Below are positions 22,190-33,480 of a DNA stretch of 64,000 nt, one piece after another. The notes below the pieces were generated by a model that saw only the letters and a program-made list of their open reading frames with translations, was not told where the DNA came from and searched no databases. Position 1 is the stretch's first letter, and every line of letters begins with the position of its first letter. The stretch is from Adiantum capillus-veneris (Eukaryota > Streptophyta > Polypodiopsida > Polypodiales > Pteridaceae), in assembly GCA_014529385.2 (NCBI GenBank), contig CM043944.1, positions 174,419,240-174,483,239 on the forward strand, read 5' to 3'. Made by a program: the position numbers and the translations under genes.

Positions 22190-22672
22190 TTGGCAATTGT
22201 CAAAGATGATGAAGTGTCGATAATCCAGGTAGACTTCAAAGTCAGGAAACAATGGGAGCCGCTATCCGGTGTCATACTGGATGGAGGGGTAGGTGTAAAT
22301 ATCCTGGGGCACATCTTTAGCAACGAATGGGTATCACAAACTTGAAATCAACACCCTTTAAGCTTCAAATGGCCAATCACAGAGTTGTGCAGGCAACTAG
22401 GATGATAAAAAGTATGCAGATAAGGGGCACATCTTTAGTAACAAATGGGCATCACAAACTTGAAACCAACACCCTTTAAGGTTCAAATGGCCAATCACAA
22501 AGTTGTGCAGGCAACTGGGATGATAAAAAATATGCAGCTAAGGGTGGGGAAAGAAAAGTTCAAGACCAGCTTCCTGGTACTGGATGTGCAGGGAGCATAT
22601 GGGATGCTACTGAGACGCCCTTGGCTGCGAGGACGGCACAGGCTGTTCGCGGTTATGCCAATCAGTCTCTGA
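22190..22672 (+). pseudogene. gypsy aspartic protease remnant with internal duplication
   Basis: VILDGGVGVNIL carries the protease active-site region (D-G-G where D-S/T-G is usual), followed in a later frame by MGITNLKPTPFKVQMANHK ... GAYGMLLRRPWL, typical of this protease C-terminus. A tandem duplication of 118 bases (22,306 onward, repeated from 22,424) breaks the frame. The enzyme would cut Gag-Pol; here it is dead. Confidence 0.7.
22306..22541 (+). repeat. 118-bp tandem duplication in gypsy protease
   Basis: GGGGCACATCTTTAG at 22,306 recurs at 22,424, and the following 100 bases match with few differences. 118 is not a multiple of three, so the reading frame is lost. Confidence 0.85.
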
Positions 22673-23232
22673 CAATATAGGGCACCAGTAGAAGAATTAA
22701 GATCTAGACAAACAATACCAGAAGCTGGAGGAAGGCACTATGACCAGAAGAGCTTTGCCAAAAGTATGGGGTAAAGAAGATTGAGAGGATGCTGGCAGCA
22801 ATGAATATTTTTCCATTAGCTGAGATAGACCTAAATGCGGTATTATTCAACAAGGATCAGGCTGAAAAGTAGCGGAAGCAATTTCTAGATCAGTTCATTG
22901 AACTGAATCGTGGAGAACGACCAATTCAGCTAACTGGACGGCCAGAGAAACCAGTTGACTCCAAAGAAGGATTCTCAGATTCTAGTACACCAGCGGCCAC
23001 TGAAGAGGTGCACTCTGAAGAAGTTATTGGAGTTCCGAATGACAGTTCAGAACTAACAGGTCCATCCTGGGATTATGCTGAGGAGCCAACCAAAAGGAAG
23101 GGAGGTGGGCCGAATTGGTTGCTTCCAGATGATCAGGAAATCAAAGAATGAAATCTGGGTTCTGAAGAGAGTCCTTGACTGATCAAAGTGAATAAGCACC
23201 TGAACCCAAGAATGAAAGAAAAAGCCTGACTT

Positions 23233-23521
23233 ATGTTCCAAAAATACAAAGACGTATTTGCATGGAAACATACTAATCTAAAAGGGATAGATCCAGAGGT
23301 TTGTCAACATAGAATACCTTTGAAGCCAGATGCCAAATCAGTGCATCTGCAAAGGTACAGAATGAATCCAAACTATGCCAAAAAGGTCAAAGAAGAAATT
23401 GACAACCTTCTGAAGGCTGATTCACCACAGAAGTCGCCAGTAGTGATAAGCTATTCCCTATTGTGGTAGTGCCAAAGAAGAATGGAAAGCTCAGAGTATG
23501 TGTGGATTATAGAAAGCTAAA
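23233..23521 (+). pseudogene. gypsy reverse transcriptase, N-terminal remnant
   Basis: MFQKYKDVFAWKHTNLKGID and HRIPLKPDAKSVHLQRYRMN precede PIVVVPKKNGKLRVCVDYRK, the start of the RT domain. The next recognisable residues (VSRNGIEMANDKIQCV, 23,527 on) belong to the end of the palm and thumb. The piece containing the YxDD catalytic motif is absent, an internal deletion with a join near 23,521. Confidence 0.8.
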
Positions 23522-23524
23522 ATA

Positions 23525-24158
23525 GTGTCCAGGAATGGCATAGAGATGGCCAATGATAAAATCCAGTGTGTCCAGCAGGCCAAGGCACCCCGCACAGCAT
23601 CAGAATTAAGTTCAATCTTGGGATCTATCAATTTTTATAGAAGATATTTCATATGTTTGCTTCCAAGGCATTACCTTTATATGAGCTCAACAAGAAAACC
23701 AACAAGTTCATTTGGACTACTGAATGTGAGGAGAGCTTCCAATGTCTTAAAAATGCCATTATCAGCAAGCCAGTACTCCGACAAAGGGATTGGGATGTTA
23801 TCTTCCATGTGCATGTCGATGCTTCGGGACAGGCAATGGGAGCAATACTGGCTCAACTAGAAGGGAGGACTGATTATCCATTATATTTTTCCAGTCGAAG
23901 ATTCAGTCAAGCTGAACAAGGATATACTACCACGAGAGAGAAGCCTTAGGAATGGTTTTCAGTGCCACCAAGTTTGAACATTATTTATTGGACAAGCTAT
24001 TTCACTTCTATGTGGATCATCAGGCATTATTAATTTTGATTAATAAAGTTATTATCCAAGGGAGATTGATCAGATGGATGATGTTCCTGATGGAATTTGA
24101 ATTTCGCATATTCCACAAGCCCGGTAAATCTCACTGTGGTGCTGATTTCTTAGTCTAG
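23525..24158 (+). pseudogene. gypsy RT thumb and RNase H remnant
   Basis: ASELSSILGSINFYRRYF is the RT connection; NKKTNKFIWTTECEESFQCL and FHVHVDASGQAMGAILAQ belong to the RNase H domain, with the D of HVDAS. PLYFSSRRFSQAEQGYTTTR and FYVDHQALLILINK continue it. Frame changes occur near 23,650 and 23,950. Confidence 0.8.
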
Positions 24159-24359
24159 AAGTATTGATGGCTACTCAGAAATATCATTGAGAGATGAGCT
24201 AGTAGTAGATGCAGAGCTGTTTCAGGTGACAGCTGAGGAAAACACAGATCCAAAATGGTATGATGTATATTAGTTCCTTTCTAAAGGAGGATTCCCAAAA
24301 CACTAGACTCAGAATCAGAAGAAAGCTCTGATTATTAAGAGTCTGAAGTTCACCATCAT

Positions 24360-25420
24360 AGGAGGATTGCTCTATAGACTGGGAATAGATGGGGTTCTTC
24401 GAAGGTTTGTGCCAATGGAAGAAAGAATGCAAGTTATTTCTGAATCATACGATGGGGATTCTGAAGGACACTTCTCCACTGATATTACTTACAAGAAGAT
24501 TTTGCTGGCTAGATTATGGTGGCAAACTCTGATATCTGATGTTCAAAGTTTTTGCAAAACTTGTGATATATGTCAGAGAATGGGCAGACCAACAACAGCT
24601 ACTATGACTCCACTTACTCCGGTCCAACCACTGGGATTATTTATGAAATGAGGTCTGGACTTCATGGGACCATTCAAGAAGGTCACTCCAAGGAAGAACT
24701 GTTATATCTTAATGGCTACCTGTTATGTCACTAAATGGGTAGAGGCCAAGGCTCTTCCAGATAATACTGCAAAGTCCACTGTTGTTTTCCTAGTTGAAGA
24801 CATTCTTTGCCGCTATGGATGCCCCATTGAGATTGTGTCTGATCAAGGGACACATTTCCTCAATGATACCATGGAAATGCTCTCAATTACGCACAGGAAA
24901 TCAACTCCTTATTATCCTAGGTGCAATGGTCAAGCAAAGAGCAGTAACAAAAGCATCAAGAACATTTTAACCAAGAGTGTTCAGAAAGAACCACATCAGT
25001 AGGATCTTAAGCTCCAAACTGCTTTATGGGCCTACATGACAGCTTATAAAGTCACCATTGGAATGGCACCTTTCAGAATGGTGTACGATACTGAAGTTGT
25101 AGTACCTATTGAATTCGTGATTCCCAGTCTCAAAATGGCAATGGAATATGGATTAGATTTTAATCATAATCTTAAACATAGATTGGAAGAATTAGTGCAG
25201 TTGGATAAGTTGCGACAACGTACCATGCTGGAACAAGAGATTGTTTAGCAACGGAGAAATCACTGGCATGACAGAAGAATCAAAGTTAGGGAGTTCCAGA
25301 AGGGGGACTTAGTTTTGCTTTATCAATCCAAACTGGGCCCTAATAAGAAACAAAATTTAAAGATAGCTTGGCTGGTCCATATAAAGTCGATTGGGTATTT
25401 TCCAATGGCACAGTAAGGTT
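24360..25420 (+). pseudogene. gypsy integrase, catalytic Glu replaced
   Basis: The zinc-binding part reads GHFSTDITYKKILLARLWW then CKTCDICQRMG. The core has LDFMGPFKK (first Asp) and IVSDQGTHFLND (second Asp). The expected Glu of NGQAE is Lys (AAG at 24,937-24,939). GDLVLLYQSKLGP near 25,310 is the C-terminal domain. Stops lie at 24,651, 25,002 and 25,248. Integrase would insert the cDNA; D-D-K cannot. Confidence 0.8.
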
Positions 25421-25702
25421 GAAGGACTTATCTTGACTACTGCTGCCAGGTGTTTATAATGGGGCCAAAATTAAGCTATATTATTCCAATGAGAAAGAGA
25501 ACTCCAGAAGAGAAAATACTGGCATTCTGGGTACTGATGACCAGGAACTTTCAGACCCAGCCATTCTAACCCTCTTCCATGTACAACAAGTACCAGGACT
25601 AGTGACGGTGCCAAAAAAGTCTCAGCATGATAAAACAGTGCCAGTGTGATAGAATCAGTAAAGTGTCAGAGCCAGTACTAGTTCTTATGGGGAAAAGGGC
25701 CA

Positions 25703-28700
25703 GTGGGAATGCATGTGGTAATCACTAAAGGGAACATGGAAAGAATTAGCCAATGCATGTATGCCACGTTGCCAATGATGCAAAAAACTCTAGGAAGAGT
25801 AAGTGGTGGAGCTTTTATGGCACGTATGCGTATAACAGTAAGGCGGGTGGGTATTCTTCCTCACAAATCTCTTGTGCAATGCCTACCTACTGCTACACAC
25901 TCACCATCGCCAAGCTTTAAGGACTCTTCACTACAACCCAAAACCTCCTCGTCAGAAGAATTTGTTGATCACTGTCTATCCCTACCGAACACACCTTGCT
26001 GTGGCTTTGAATATACAAGTAAGTCTTCTTTCTCTACAGACTTACCATCCTCACAGTGTATGGGTAGAAGGAAAATGTCGGAGAAGATGCAGGATACCAT
26101 AGATGAAACTGCAACAATCATCAACTCTTTTCAAGCTTCCCACTTATTCCACATAGTAAGATACAAAGGTATGTGTTTACTGAGCAGGCCGAAGTGCTAC
26201 TGAGATTTGCATGTGGTTGGGCAGGTTATAAGGTTGGATTTTGACACGGCCATTATCAAGCACGTTCTTGATTCTTTTAATGCTGAGGAAGACAGTGCTA
26301 TTGTCCATGGTGTAAGAATCACAGCAATACCTGACGACATTGCCTATGCTTTCAAAATGCCCAATGAGCCAAAGCCAACCATAGTGTTTGCAGAGCAGAT
26401 AAGTCTGGCTCTAAAGGAGGATAAAGTAGCCAAAAAGAAATGAAAGGCTAGTGCACAAGGGGTTCCAGTAACAGGACTGGACATCCCCTCAACCTACAGG
26501 TTTATTGCTGAGGCTGTTAGCTTGAAGAAAAATCCCACATATGTGTTAGAAAAGTTGTTTGCCATGCTACTTGCAAAAAGATTAAATGCTACAACTAAAA
26601 TCAATTTATGTTAGATCTTGTCTCACAATGTGTTACAACAGACTGCCAACTGAAATCTTAGAATGTATTCAAAGCCTCGTATGACTTGCAATTTCTATAT
26701 TGGGTAGCTGCTCCAGAAGCCTCTTTCTAGGTAAAGATGGCTTGGAGTCTGGAACCCATTCCAACCACTAACAATGTAGAGCTATCTTCAGACAAAGAGG
26801 CTCCAGGAAATTAGTTGGCTCTAACTGGACAGAAGAGGAAGGCCACATAGGTGGTGGCCGGTGGTTCAAAGAAACCAAAGATTACGTTGGCCAAAAGTAA
26901 TGCTTTACTAAAGCAACTGGAGAGTCGGGTCAAGCCCCTTGCCTACGGAAAAGTCCTCAGCAGGCCAGACTTCAACCATACCTGAAGAACAGACTCCAGT
27001 AGACACCATCACTGGAAAAGGCCAACAAGAAACGTCAAGCGCTGAACAGGTGGCGGTCAATAATGACAAGGGAAAGGGCCCAGCACCTGCTAGTCTAGCT
27101 AACAAAATTCTTGTCAATGAATTGACTCTATCCATAGCCAAGAAGGATAGATTGCAGCAGTTACAACATAACCCTCTCAAAGGCCAATTGATTTTTCAAA
27201 AACCGGATCTGACAGCATTACCATACATGGCTCCCGTCATGGTTTACGAGCCAGTCCAATCTGACCCAACAACAATAGCTGATGGCTGCTCGGCTCTTAT
27301 CCAAACATCATGGAACACCATTGTCAACACCTTAGGACAGATGATGGATGCGTCAAATTCCAATGAAGAAGTGTCTAAGATGCAAGAAGAACTGGAATGC
27401 CGCCAGTAGCAGATTCAGAAACTCTAGAAGGATATCGGGACACAATCTCTTAGGCATGGTATTGCTGAAAATCAGTCAGCAAGGACAATTAAGGAGCTAC
27501 AAGAAAAGTTGTGCAAGCTCAAAGCAGAGAATTGGAAGTTAAATGAAGATAAGGCAAAAGCGTTAAGAAATGCTGATGGATTTCAGACTCTGCTGAAAAT
27601 GAAGCGGGTAGACTTCAACACAGTGCTGACAACCCACACTGCATTGAAGGCTTCCCTTACAGAGAGACTCTATAACTATAATAACCTTGCTGATATTCTG
27701 ACTCCACAAGTTTATGTAATCATGGATATGGACAATTTGAAGGCACTTATGGAGACCATGCAGAGTGATCTGCAAGAAAAGCTTTATGAATACAACACAG
27801 CCTTAGCAAATCAAGCCATCATGGATTATATCGATAAGCAAAATGATCCTCGTGAGGATTTTGAGAGGGAAGAAGAGCAGGATGAGGAAGGGGAGGACAA
27901 CCTAGCAGATAAGTTGATGATGATAATATACCTCCTTCCCCACCCTCAGGCTCTGGAGCTGGTGGATTAGCTACCACAGGGGACAGTGAACCCAACAAAG
28001 ACTAGCCAGACCAGCAGTCAGGTGACTAGCGGTCTGATGATTAGCAGCAAGGCAGTGGACAAAAGGGCAACACTAGAGATTCTCCAGTACATCAGTCACA
28101 GCACATTCCAGACAGCAAAGGAGAAGGCAAAGTTGTGGCTAAATCCTTAAAGTCTAATGAGCAACACTCCTTATAGCTCATCGCACTAAACAAGAGATTA
28201 AGACATCAGCAAGCTCCTATTACTAGAAAGTATTTGGAGGATGGCACTCTTATCTCTTACCTAGAACGCTTTCAAAGACTGTATATAGGAGCTAGGGAAA
28301 TGATTCAGCACTGGAAATTAGCAGCCTTTCATGATCAAGACCTGTGTCAATTACCTGAGCATCCCAGCAGAATCCAGCTACTGGAAAGGGTACCTGAGTG
28401 GACGCTGACTTCTTATGATATGACAGTCAATCCACATTGGCACCAAAATTCCACTGCAGACCAACACTCTCTAGCTCTTAAACTGGATTTACTGCTAGGA
28501 AGCAGGCCTACATACAGGTGTATGAAGGAGGTTAGAACTCAACTGAAAAAAGTTTTACTTTAGTTGAAAATTGCCAGAGGAGTTTTGGATAAGAGGGTGC
28601 AGGCCATCATTGAAGATCATTCTTCCAGCAGTAAAGGACCTCGTACTCAAATGACAATAGGAGAACAGGAAACTACTCTCCGAAAACTCTTTCAGCTCCT

Positions 28701-29480
28701 GCGAGTTACTAGGAAGATGATGCAGCAGGAGAACTAAGTTGTCCTCAATTTTTTGGAGTTTGTGTCTGATTCTCCAGTTCTCTTGTATACATTACCTACT
28801 AAAGAGGCTAAACTGCCTAGATTTTTCCCAGCTTTGTATCCTCAACATCCAAAACTAGTGGATCGGCTCACTTACTTCAGCATTACTAATGAATTTTAGG
28901 ACTGGTATGAGCGAGCCACTATGGAATGGAAAGCCTGACAATCACTGATCAATGGCGCCCTCAAAATGGATAATGTCATAGATCTGCAAGGAGAAATGTA
29001 GAAGTTCAAACTATGTATGGGACAGTGGAAGATCCAGCTTCGTGGATTACCAAAGATCACAAATCAGTTACTTCAACTGACTTTGGAGTCTTCTAAGATT
29101 CTTGAAAAGGATACCACTGCAAAACCAGGACTGGGGCCACAATATAGAGAGATGGCTGAGATTAACTTTGAAGCTAGAATTAAGACAAATCAGCCTCTTC
29201 AGTAGGGATGGATCCATACAGCCTCGCATTGTCATAATTTGCCAGAACTCGTCTGACAAAGGGCAAACGCAATCTGTATGATCCTGACACCAAAACCTAC
29301 AACGCCCTCACGCCTTATGAATTTGAGATTTCCATTGAAAGGCAGGATCAGCCTGAGCAGGAGGCCATTTATAGACTTATCCAAAAGGACAATGATGGCA
29401 TCGAGACTTATGAGGCACCAACACAGAAGAAGGGCAAGAGGAAGCGGGTTCAGTGGAAGGATACTGGGTAGTTCCATCTC
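25703..29480 (+). pseudogene. gypsy 3' accessory ORF region, function unknown
   Basis: About 3.8 kb between integrase and the 3' LTR holds a chain of open frames broken by single stops: 25,703-26,203, 26,207-26,443, 26,939-27,409, 27,509-27,970, 28,234-28,563, 29,017-29,205 and 29,278-29,470. Visible features: HVLDSFNAEEDSAIVHGVRI, a Gln/Glu/Lys-rich segment near 27,350-27,560 that could be coiled coil, an acidic patch near 27,850, and VTSYD-type segments near 28,400. I see no clear signal peptide or transmembrane pair, so I do not call it env. Some plant gypsy lineages carry an extra ORF at this place; which family this is I cannot say. Confidence 0.5.
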
Positions 29481-29650
29481 AAAATCAGACGGTGGATTTT
29501 CTCAATTAGGCACTAAAATTTCCTTGGCTGGTCACCCTTGGAATTACAATTATAGGGGTGTCAAGCACTCAACAAGCATGAAGTATGGTATAAAGTTAGC
29601 AATATCGAAAGAGTACTATCATGAGGAGCATCGGCCAACTCAGCAACCAT

Positions 29651-29710
29651 AAGGGTTTAGGGTTTAGGGTTTAGGGTATACGGTTTAGGGTATAGGGTTT
29701 AGGGTTTAGG
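29651..29710 (+). repeat. Telomere-like TTTAGGG repeats inside the gypsy element
   Basis: About eight units of GGGTTTA with two variants (GGGTATA) lie directly after the last accessory frame and about 110 bases before the 3' LTR. The unit is the plant telomere repeat. They are internal to the element, so they are not a chromosome end. Confidence 0.9.
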
Positions 29711-29800
29711 CCAAACCAAAAAACCAAATGGTTTTCTCAACGCCAAATCAGAATCACGTGGTGGATTTTTTTTCAGAAATTTTGGAGTTATACCAAAATT

Positions 29801-29818
29801 CAAGAAAGGAGGGAAGGA
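29801..29818 (+). promoter_or_regulatory. Polypurine tract of the gypsy element
   Basis: AAGAAAGGAGGGAAGGA abuts the 3' LTR start TGTAGAAGGC. In LTR elements this primes plus-strand synthesis. Confidence 0.8.
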
Positions 29819-30307
29819 TGTAGAAGGCGAGGAAAGTCCCAATGGGCGGGAACTGCCCCTTAGAAGACCGACCAGTGGAGAGCAGTCACACTCGCAGTAA
29901 TTATCGCAAGCAGTTACTGCAATAACTCCTGAGAGCTATAAATAGGACCCGCTACATTGTAATCGGGCTTCTTGGCTTCTTATCTTTTTGGCTTTTGGCT
30001 TTCCTTACACTTTTGGGTTTACGAACTCTTAGCTTCTAGCTTCAACCTGTAATCATTGCTTCTGTAATCATCTGAGCTTAAACCCATTGTATACTGCACT
30101 GGTCATCCTTGAGCTATAGATCTGAATCTGTAAATACCATTTCCAGTCTTTCAGTTAAGTCTCTTGTTTCAGTATAACATTCCAGTTCAATTCTCTATTT
30201 CAGTCCAGTACTCTGTTCGAGTCTCACTAACTGAACTGACGACATAACCAGTAGCTCTAAATTCTAACACTGAAGTAAGTTGTCTGAAGAGACCAGCTCT
30301 AATTCCA
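29819..30307 (+). repeat. 3' LTR of the gypsy element
   Basis: Begins TGTAGAAGGCGAGG and ends CTAATTCCA, with the same TATA box (GCTATAAATAGGACCC) as the 5' copy. Differences from the 5' LTR are scattered substitutions and small indels. Confidence 0.9.
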
Positions 30308-30344
30308 TACCCTCTCTCATTCACACACACACACACACACACTC

Positions 30345-30985
30345 TGTCATAAAATCTAATATCTAACCAACCCAAATGATTTTCTCATATTAAAGTGATC
30401 ATTTAATGTGGGAGAATAAATAGGAACAAGGGTTAGAATATAGACATGTGTTTATGGAAGGGGTCCAAATGAGAGATGGTATGTTAAAGAGCAATGCTAC
30501 CTAGTTGAGCTTGAAGACCGTAGGGTTAGCTTCATTAAAGACCTCCAAAAGTTAGTGTTCAAAAGTCCTTTGACCTTAGGCAAGCTAGGGCTGAACTTGA
30601 GGTGGGAATCCTACCCAAGCATGAGGTGCTTGTTGGCTTGCTAAGTGTTAGTGGTAACTTTACCCAAAATCTTGAGGTGTTTCTCACATGCTTAAAAGAC
30701 TAAATTTCTTGAAGTATTCAATTCAAAGATAACTCTCAAGAGACACGAACGTGCCATGCTTGATTGACTTAGTCTTTGCAGTATTCAATTCAACCAAATG
30801 ACTTAATAAGCATAAAAGACACATGTTCAAATGATCCTCTACATGTGGCCCTCATGATGTGTTTGAATGCTATTGGATAGGTTTTAAAGGGGTCCAATGA
30901 GAATTTAGATACATAAAAATAAATAATTAAGTTCTTTCTCTCAAAGAGGAAAAAGAGGACACATGTCCAAATGAAATAATAAAAT

Positions 30986-31023
<38 letters not shown>
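30345..31023. repeat. Non-coding repeat unit, copy 2
   Basis: Diverged copy of 18,615-19,477, starting TGTCATAAAATCTAATATC. It lacks most of the minisatellite and ends in a GA microsatellite (30,989-31,023). A CA run precedes it at 30,322-30,342. Confidence 0.7.
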
Positions 31024-31025
<2 letters not shown>

Positions 31026-31059
31026 GTGGACCAAGCATGAGAGGGGGGGTATACTCTCC

Positions 31060-32282
31060 CACACACACACACACACACACACACTCTCTCATTGTGTGTA
31101 GTGCAAAATACAAGAGCTCCATCTCCTTCTCCAAGTTTGTTGAGAAGTGGAGAGCCTACACCAACACTCTTGGCTATGGAATGCAAATCCAACCAAGAGC
31201 CATGCTTCAATGCTTAAGCTTGCCATCTTCTTCATCTTCATTACTATGGTATTATGCTATGCTAAGCAAGAAGAGTGATTATAAGTGAGGAACTATTTCT
31301 TTCTCCTATGGAATCTTTCTTCTTCCTTTTCCCTACCCTCATTCCTTGCTAGCTCTCTCCACCTTCGAAGGTGTTTGAGGCCTTGGGATAGTTAATGCTT
31401 TTTGCAAATTTTATGTTAAGCTCGTGATGCATGAAGCTTTCCATCTTCATAGCATCACCAAGGTCACAAGGAACACAAAGATTGTATTGTAACAAAGTCT
31501 CTCTTGATGGGAGATTCTATAATACAAACGTCTTTTGGAGGGGGGACCGGCTCCAAGTAAATCCGATCCTCATCTATTGTCATGTTCTCTAATACTCTCT
31601 CTCTTGCAAAAGTATTGTTCGTACCAAGTTAATTAAGTACTATGTTTATGTTTCTACCATCAATTAAGTTCACCCTCCAAGTTCTCAAAGTAATCTCATA
31701 AAGATGCTCACTCTAATTCTCTTAATTCCTCTATTCTCAAAGTTCATAGGCCATTTACATTACACACTCATTCTCATAGTGTGTTGTGCAAAAACACCAT
31801 TTCCTTCTCCAAGCTTGAGAAGTTAAGAGCCTACACCAACAACTCTTGGCTATGGAATGCAAATCCAACCAAGAGCCATGTTCCAAAGTGCGTGCTTGCC
31901 ATCTCCTTCATCTCCATTACTATGCTATTATGCTATGCTAAGCAACAAGAGTAATATAAAGTGAGGAGTCTATGTATTTCTCGTATGTTACTTCTTCTTC
32001 ATGTTCCCTATCCTCATTCCCCTATAGCTCTCTCCACCTTCGAAGGTGTTTGAGCTCTTAAGACTGAGGCAGAGGACAAGTTAATGTTTTGGTAAGATAG
32101 TTAACGACATAATCTTGGTGCATGAAGCTTTCCATCTTCATTGCACCAATAAGGTCTCAAAGAACACAAATCTTGTCTTGTTCCAAGTCTCTCTACATGG
32201 GAGAATCTATAATACAAAAGCCTTTTGGAGGGGGGACCGGCTCCAAGTAAATCCGGTCCTCAACTGTAGTCAATTTCTCTAA

Positions 32283-32337
<55 letters not shown>

Positions 32338-32370
32338 GTATTGTTCATGCCAAGCTAATTAGGTGTAATG
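31060..32370. repeat. Tandem duplication of a ~0.6-kb non-coding unit
   Basis: 31,070-31,640 and 31,745-32,360 match along their length: both contain GAGCCTACACCAACA, TTGGCTATGGAATGCAAATC, CTCCACCTTCGAAGGTGTTT, GTGCATGAAGCTTTCC-like words and GGAGGGGGGACCGGCTCCAA, and both end in CT-rich DNA (CT run 32,289-32,332 in the second). No conserved open frame is shared, so it is non-coding repeat DNA. A third, more diverged tail copy lies at 33,411-33,480. Confidence 0.8.
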
Positions 32371-32974
32371 TTCATTTTTCTACTTTTAATCAAGTATTCT
32401 TCTTATGCTCCTTAAAGAACCCTCTTAAAGGAAATGTTCACTATGGTTATTCAAATTCCACTACTATCCATGTCATAGTCATATTCCATTACAAAAGCTA
32501 TTGATATTGATGTCGTAAATGACTGAGTGTCAAGGATGTTGTAGAAGTCTACCGATGTCAAAAGAAGAGTTTGTCAAGGAGGAGGTGAATGCATATTTGG
32601 TTCCCTTATCTCCATTGAGCAAGAGCTCCCTTCTCTCTATTGAGCAAGAGCCCCCTTCTCTGTGTTGCGTAAAAGCCTTTATCTCTCTATTGCGCTACAA
32701 TAATTTGCTCTCTCTTCTTGCTTTAAATGTACCTTGCATTACACCCTTGCGTTAAAGCCACACAAGCTTTTCTACATTGGTTTGTTATGCTCGCCTTGTG
32801 TTATTTTTAGAAAAAGCTATCTTTTCTTGAGGCTTTAGAATTTCTCCTCTTTAAACAAAAAAAACTTCAATGTAGCTCTTCTATGCACCAGTGCACCCTC
32901 TCGGTGTACAATATACACCATGTGTTAAAATGTTATGATAGTCTAAGATGCTAATGAAGCTTTGGTTTTCTCCA

Positions 32975-33480
32975 GGCCCTAATACCATTTGAAAGGAGGG
33001 TGCGGTGGCACGCAAGTGCGTGCGGTGAGGAAGAGGAAGCACTAAAACAATACACATTATCTTGGAGGAGCATGAGTGAGTGAAGTCCACTCACACTCAT
33101 TGTTTTTTGCTATCCACAAGGAATAAAGTTAGCAGTTAGTGATGGGCATGGTCGGTGGGGTCTTGGACACATCAGCCTTTACCCCAACACATAAAATCAT
33201 GGTTTGGGAATCCTTTTGATAATGGAAAATCATGTTAGGTTCCTAGCATATTTTTCCACATTATTTATAGTTTGTAATCTTGGTTTGCCATTCTTGTCAA
33301 TTTTGTAGCCCATTTAAGTCTCCTTGATGTGGAAATGTCATGGTGAGCAAGCATAAATGCAGTAATTTAAAGTCTTTTGGTAAAGAGAATTAATTGATAC
33401 AATTTCTTTCTTGGGAGGTGGGGGGGCAGGTTGACTCCATCAATCCGATCCTCGCATGGTGTCAATTTCTCTCTCCCTTT
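32975..33480 (-). repeat. Possible decayed LTR with primer binding site, minus strand
   Basis: GGCCCTAATACCA at 32,975-32,987 is the reverse complement of TGGTATTAGGGCC, close to the initiator-Met primer binding site TGGTATCAGAGCC. Just right of it begins TTTGAAAGGAGGGTGCGG, which would be the 5' LTR end of a minus-strand element. No coding region or second LTR was found, so this is tentative. Confidence 0.3.

Larger units (their letters stand above)
19478..30307 (+). mobile_element. Complete-ended Ty3/gypsy retrotransposon with 3' accessory ORF, defective
   Basis: Two alignable LTRs (19,478-19,958 and 29,819-30,307) bound a 9.9-kb interior in the order gag, protease, RT, RNase H, integrase, accessory ORFs, which is the Ty3/gypsy order. 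Flanking 5-mers are TACCT (left) and TACCC (right), a target duplication with one mismatch. The LTRs start TG and end CA. Each domain has stops or frameshifts, most of the RT palm is deleted, and the integrase lacks its catalytic glutamate, so it cannot move on its own. LTR differences are numerous enough to make the insertion old relative to the plastid block. It sits between two copies of an unrelated tandem repeat. Confidence 0.9.

Noticed and set aside
25703-29480. Env gene of a retrovirus-like element
   Set aside because: No signal peptide, transmembrane anchor or cleavage site could be seen.
29651-29710. Chromosome end
   Set aside because: The repeats are short, degenerate and enclosed by retrotransposon sequence with a 3' LTR after them.
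18615-31023. LTR pair of an older giant element around the gypsy copy
   Set aside because: The homologous blocks lack TG/CA ends, PBS or PPT and are better explained as a tandem repeat split by the gypsy insertion; not fully excluded.
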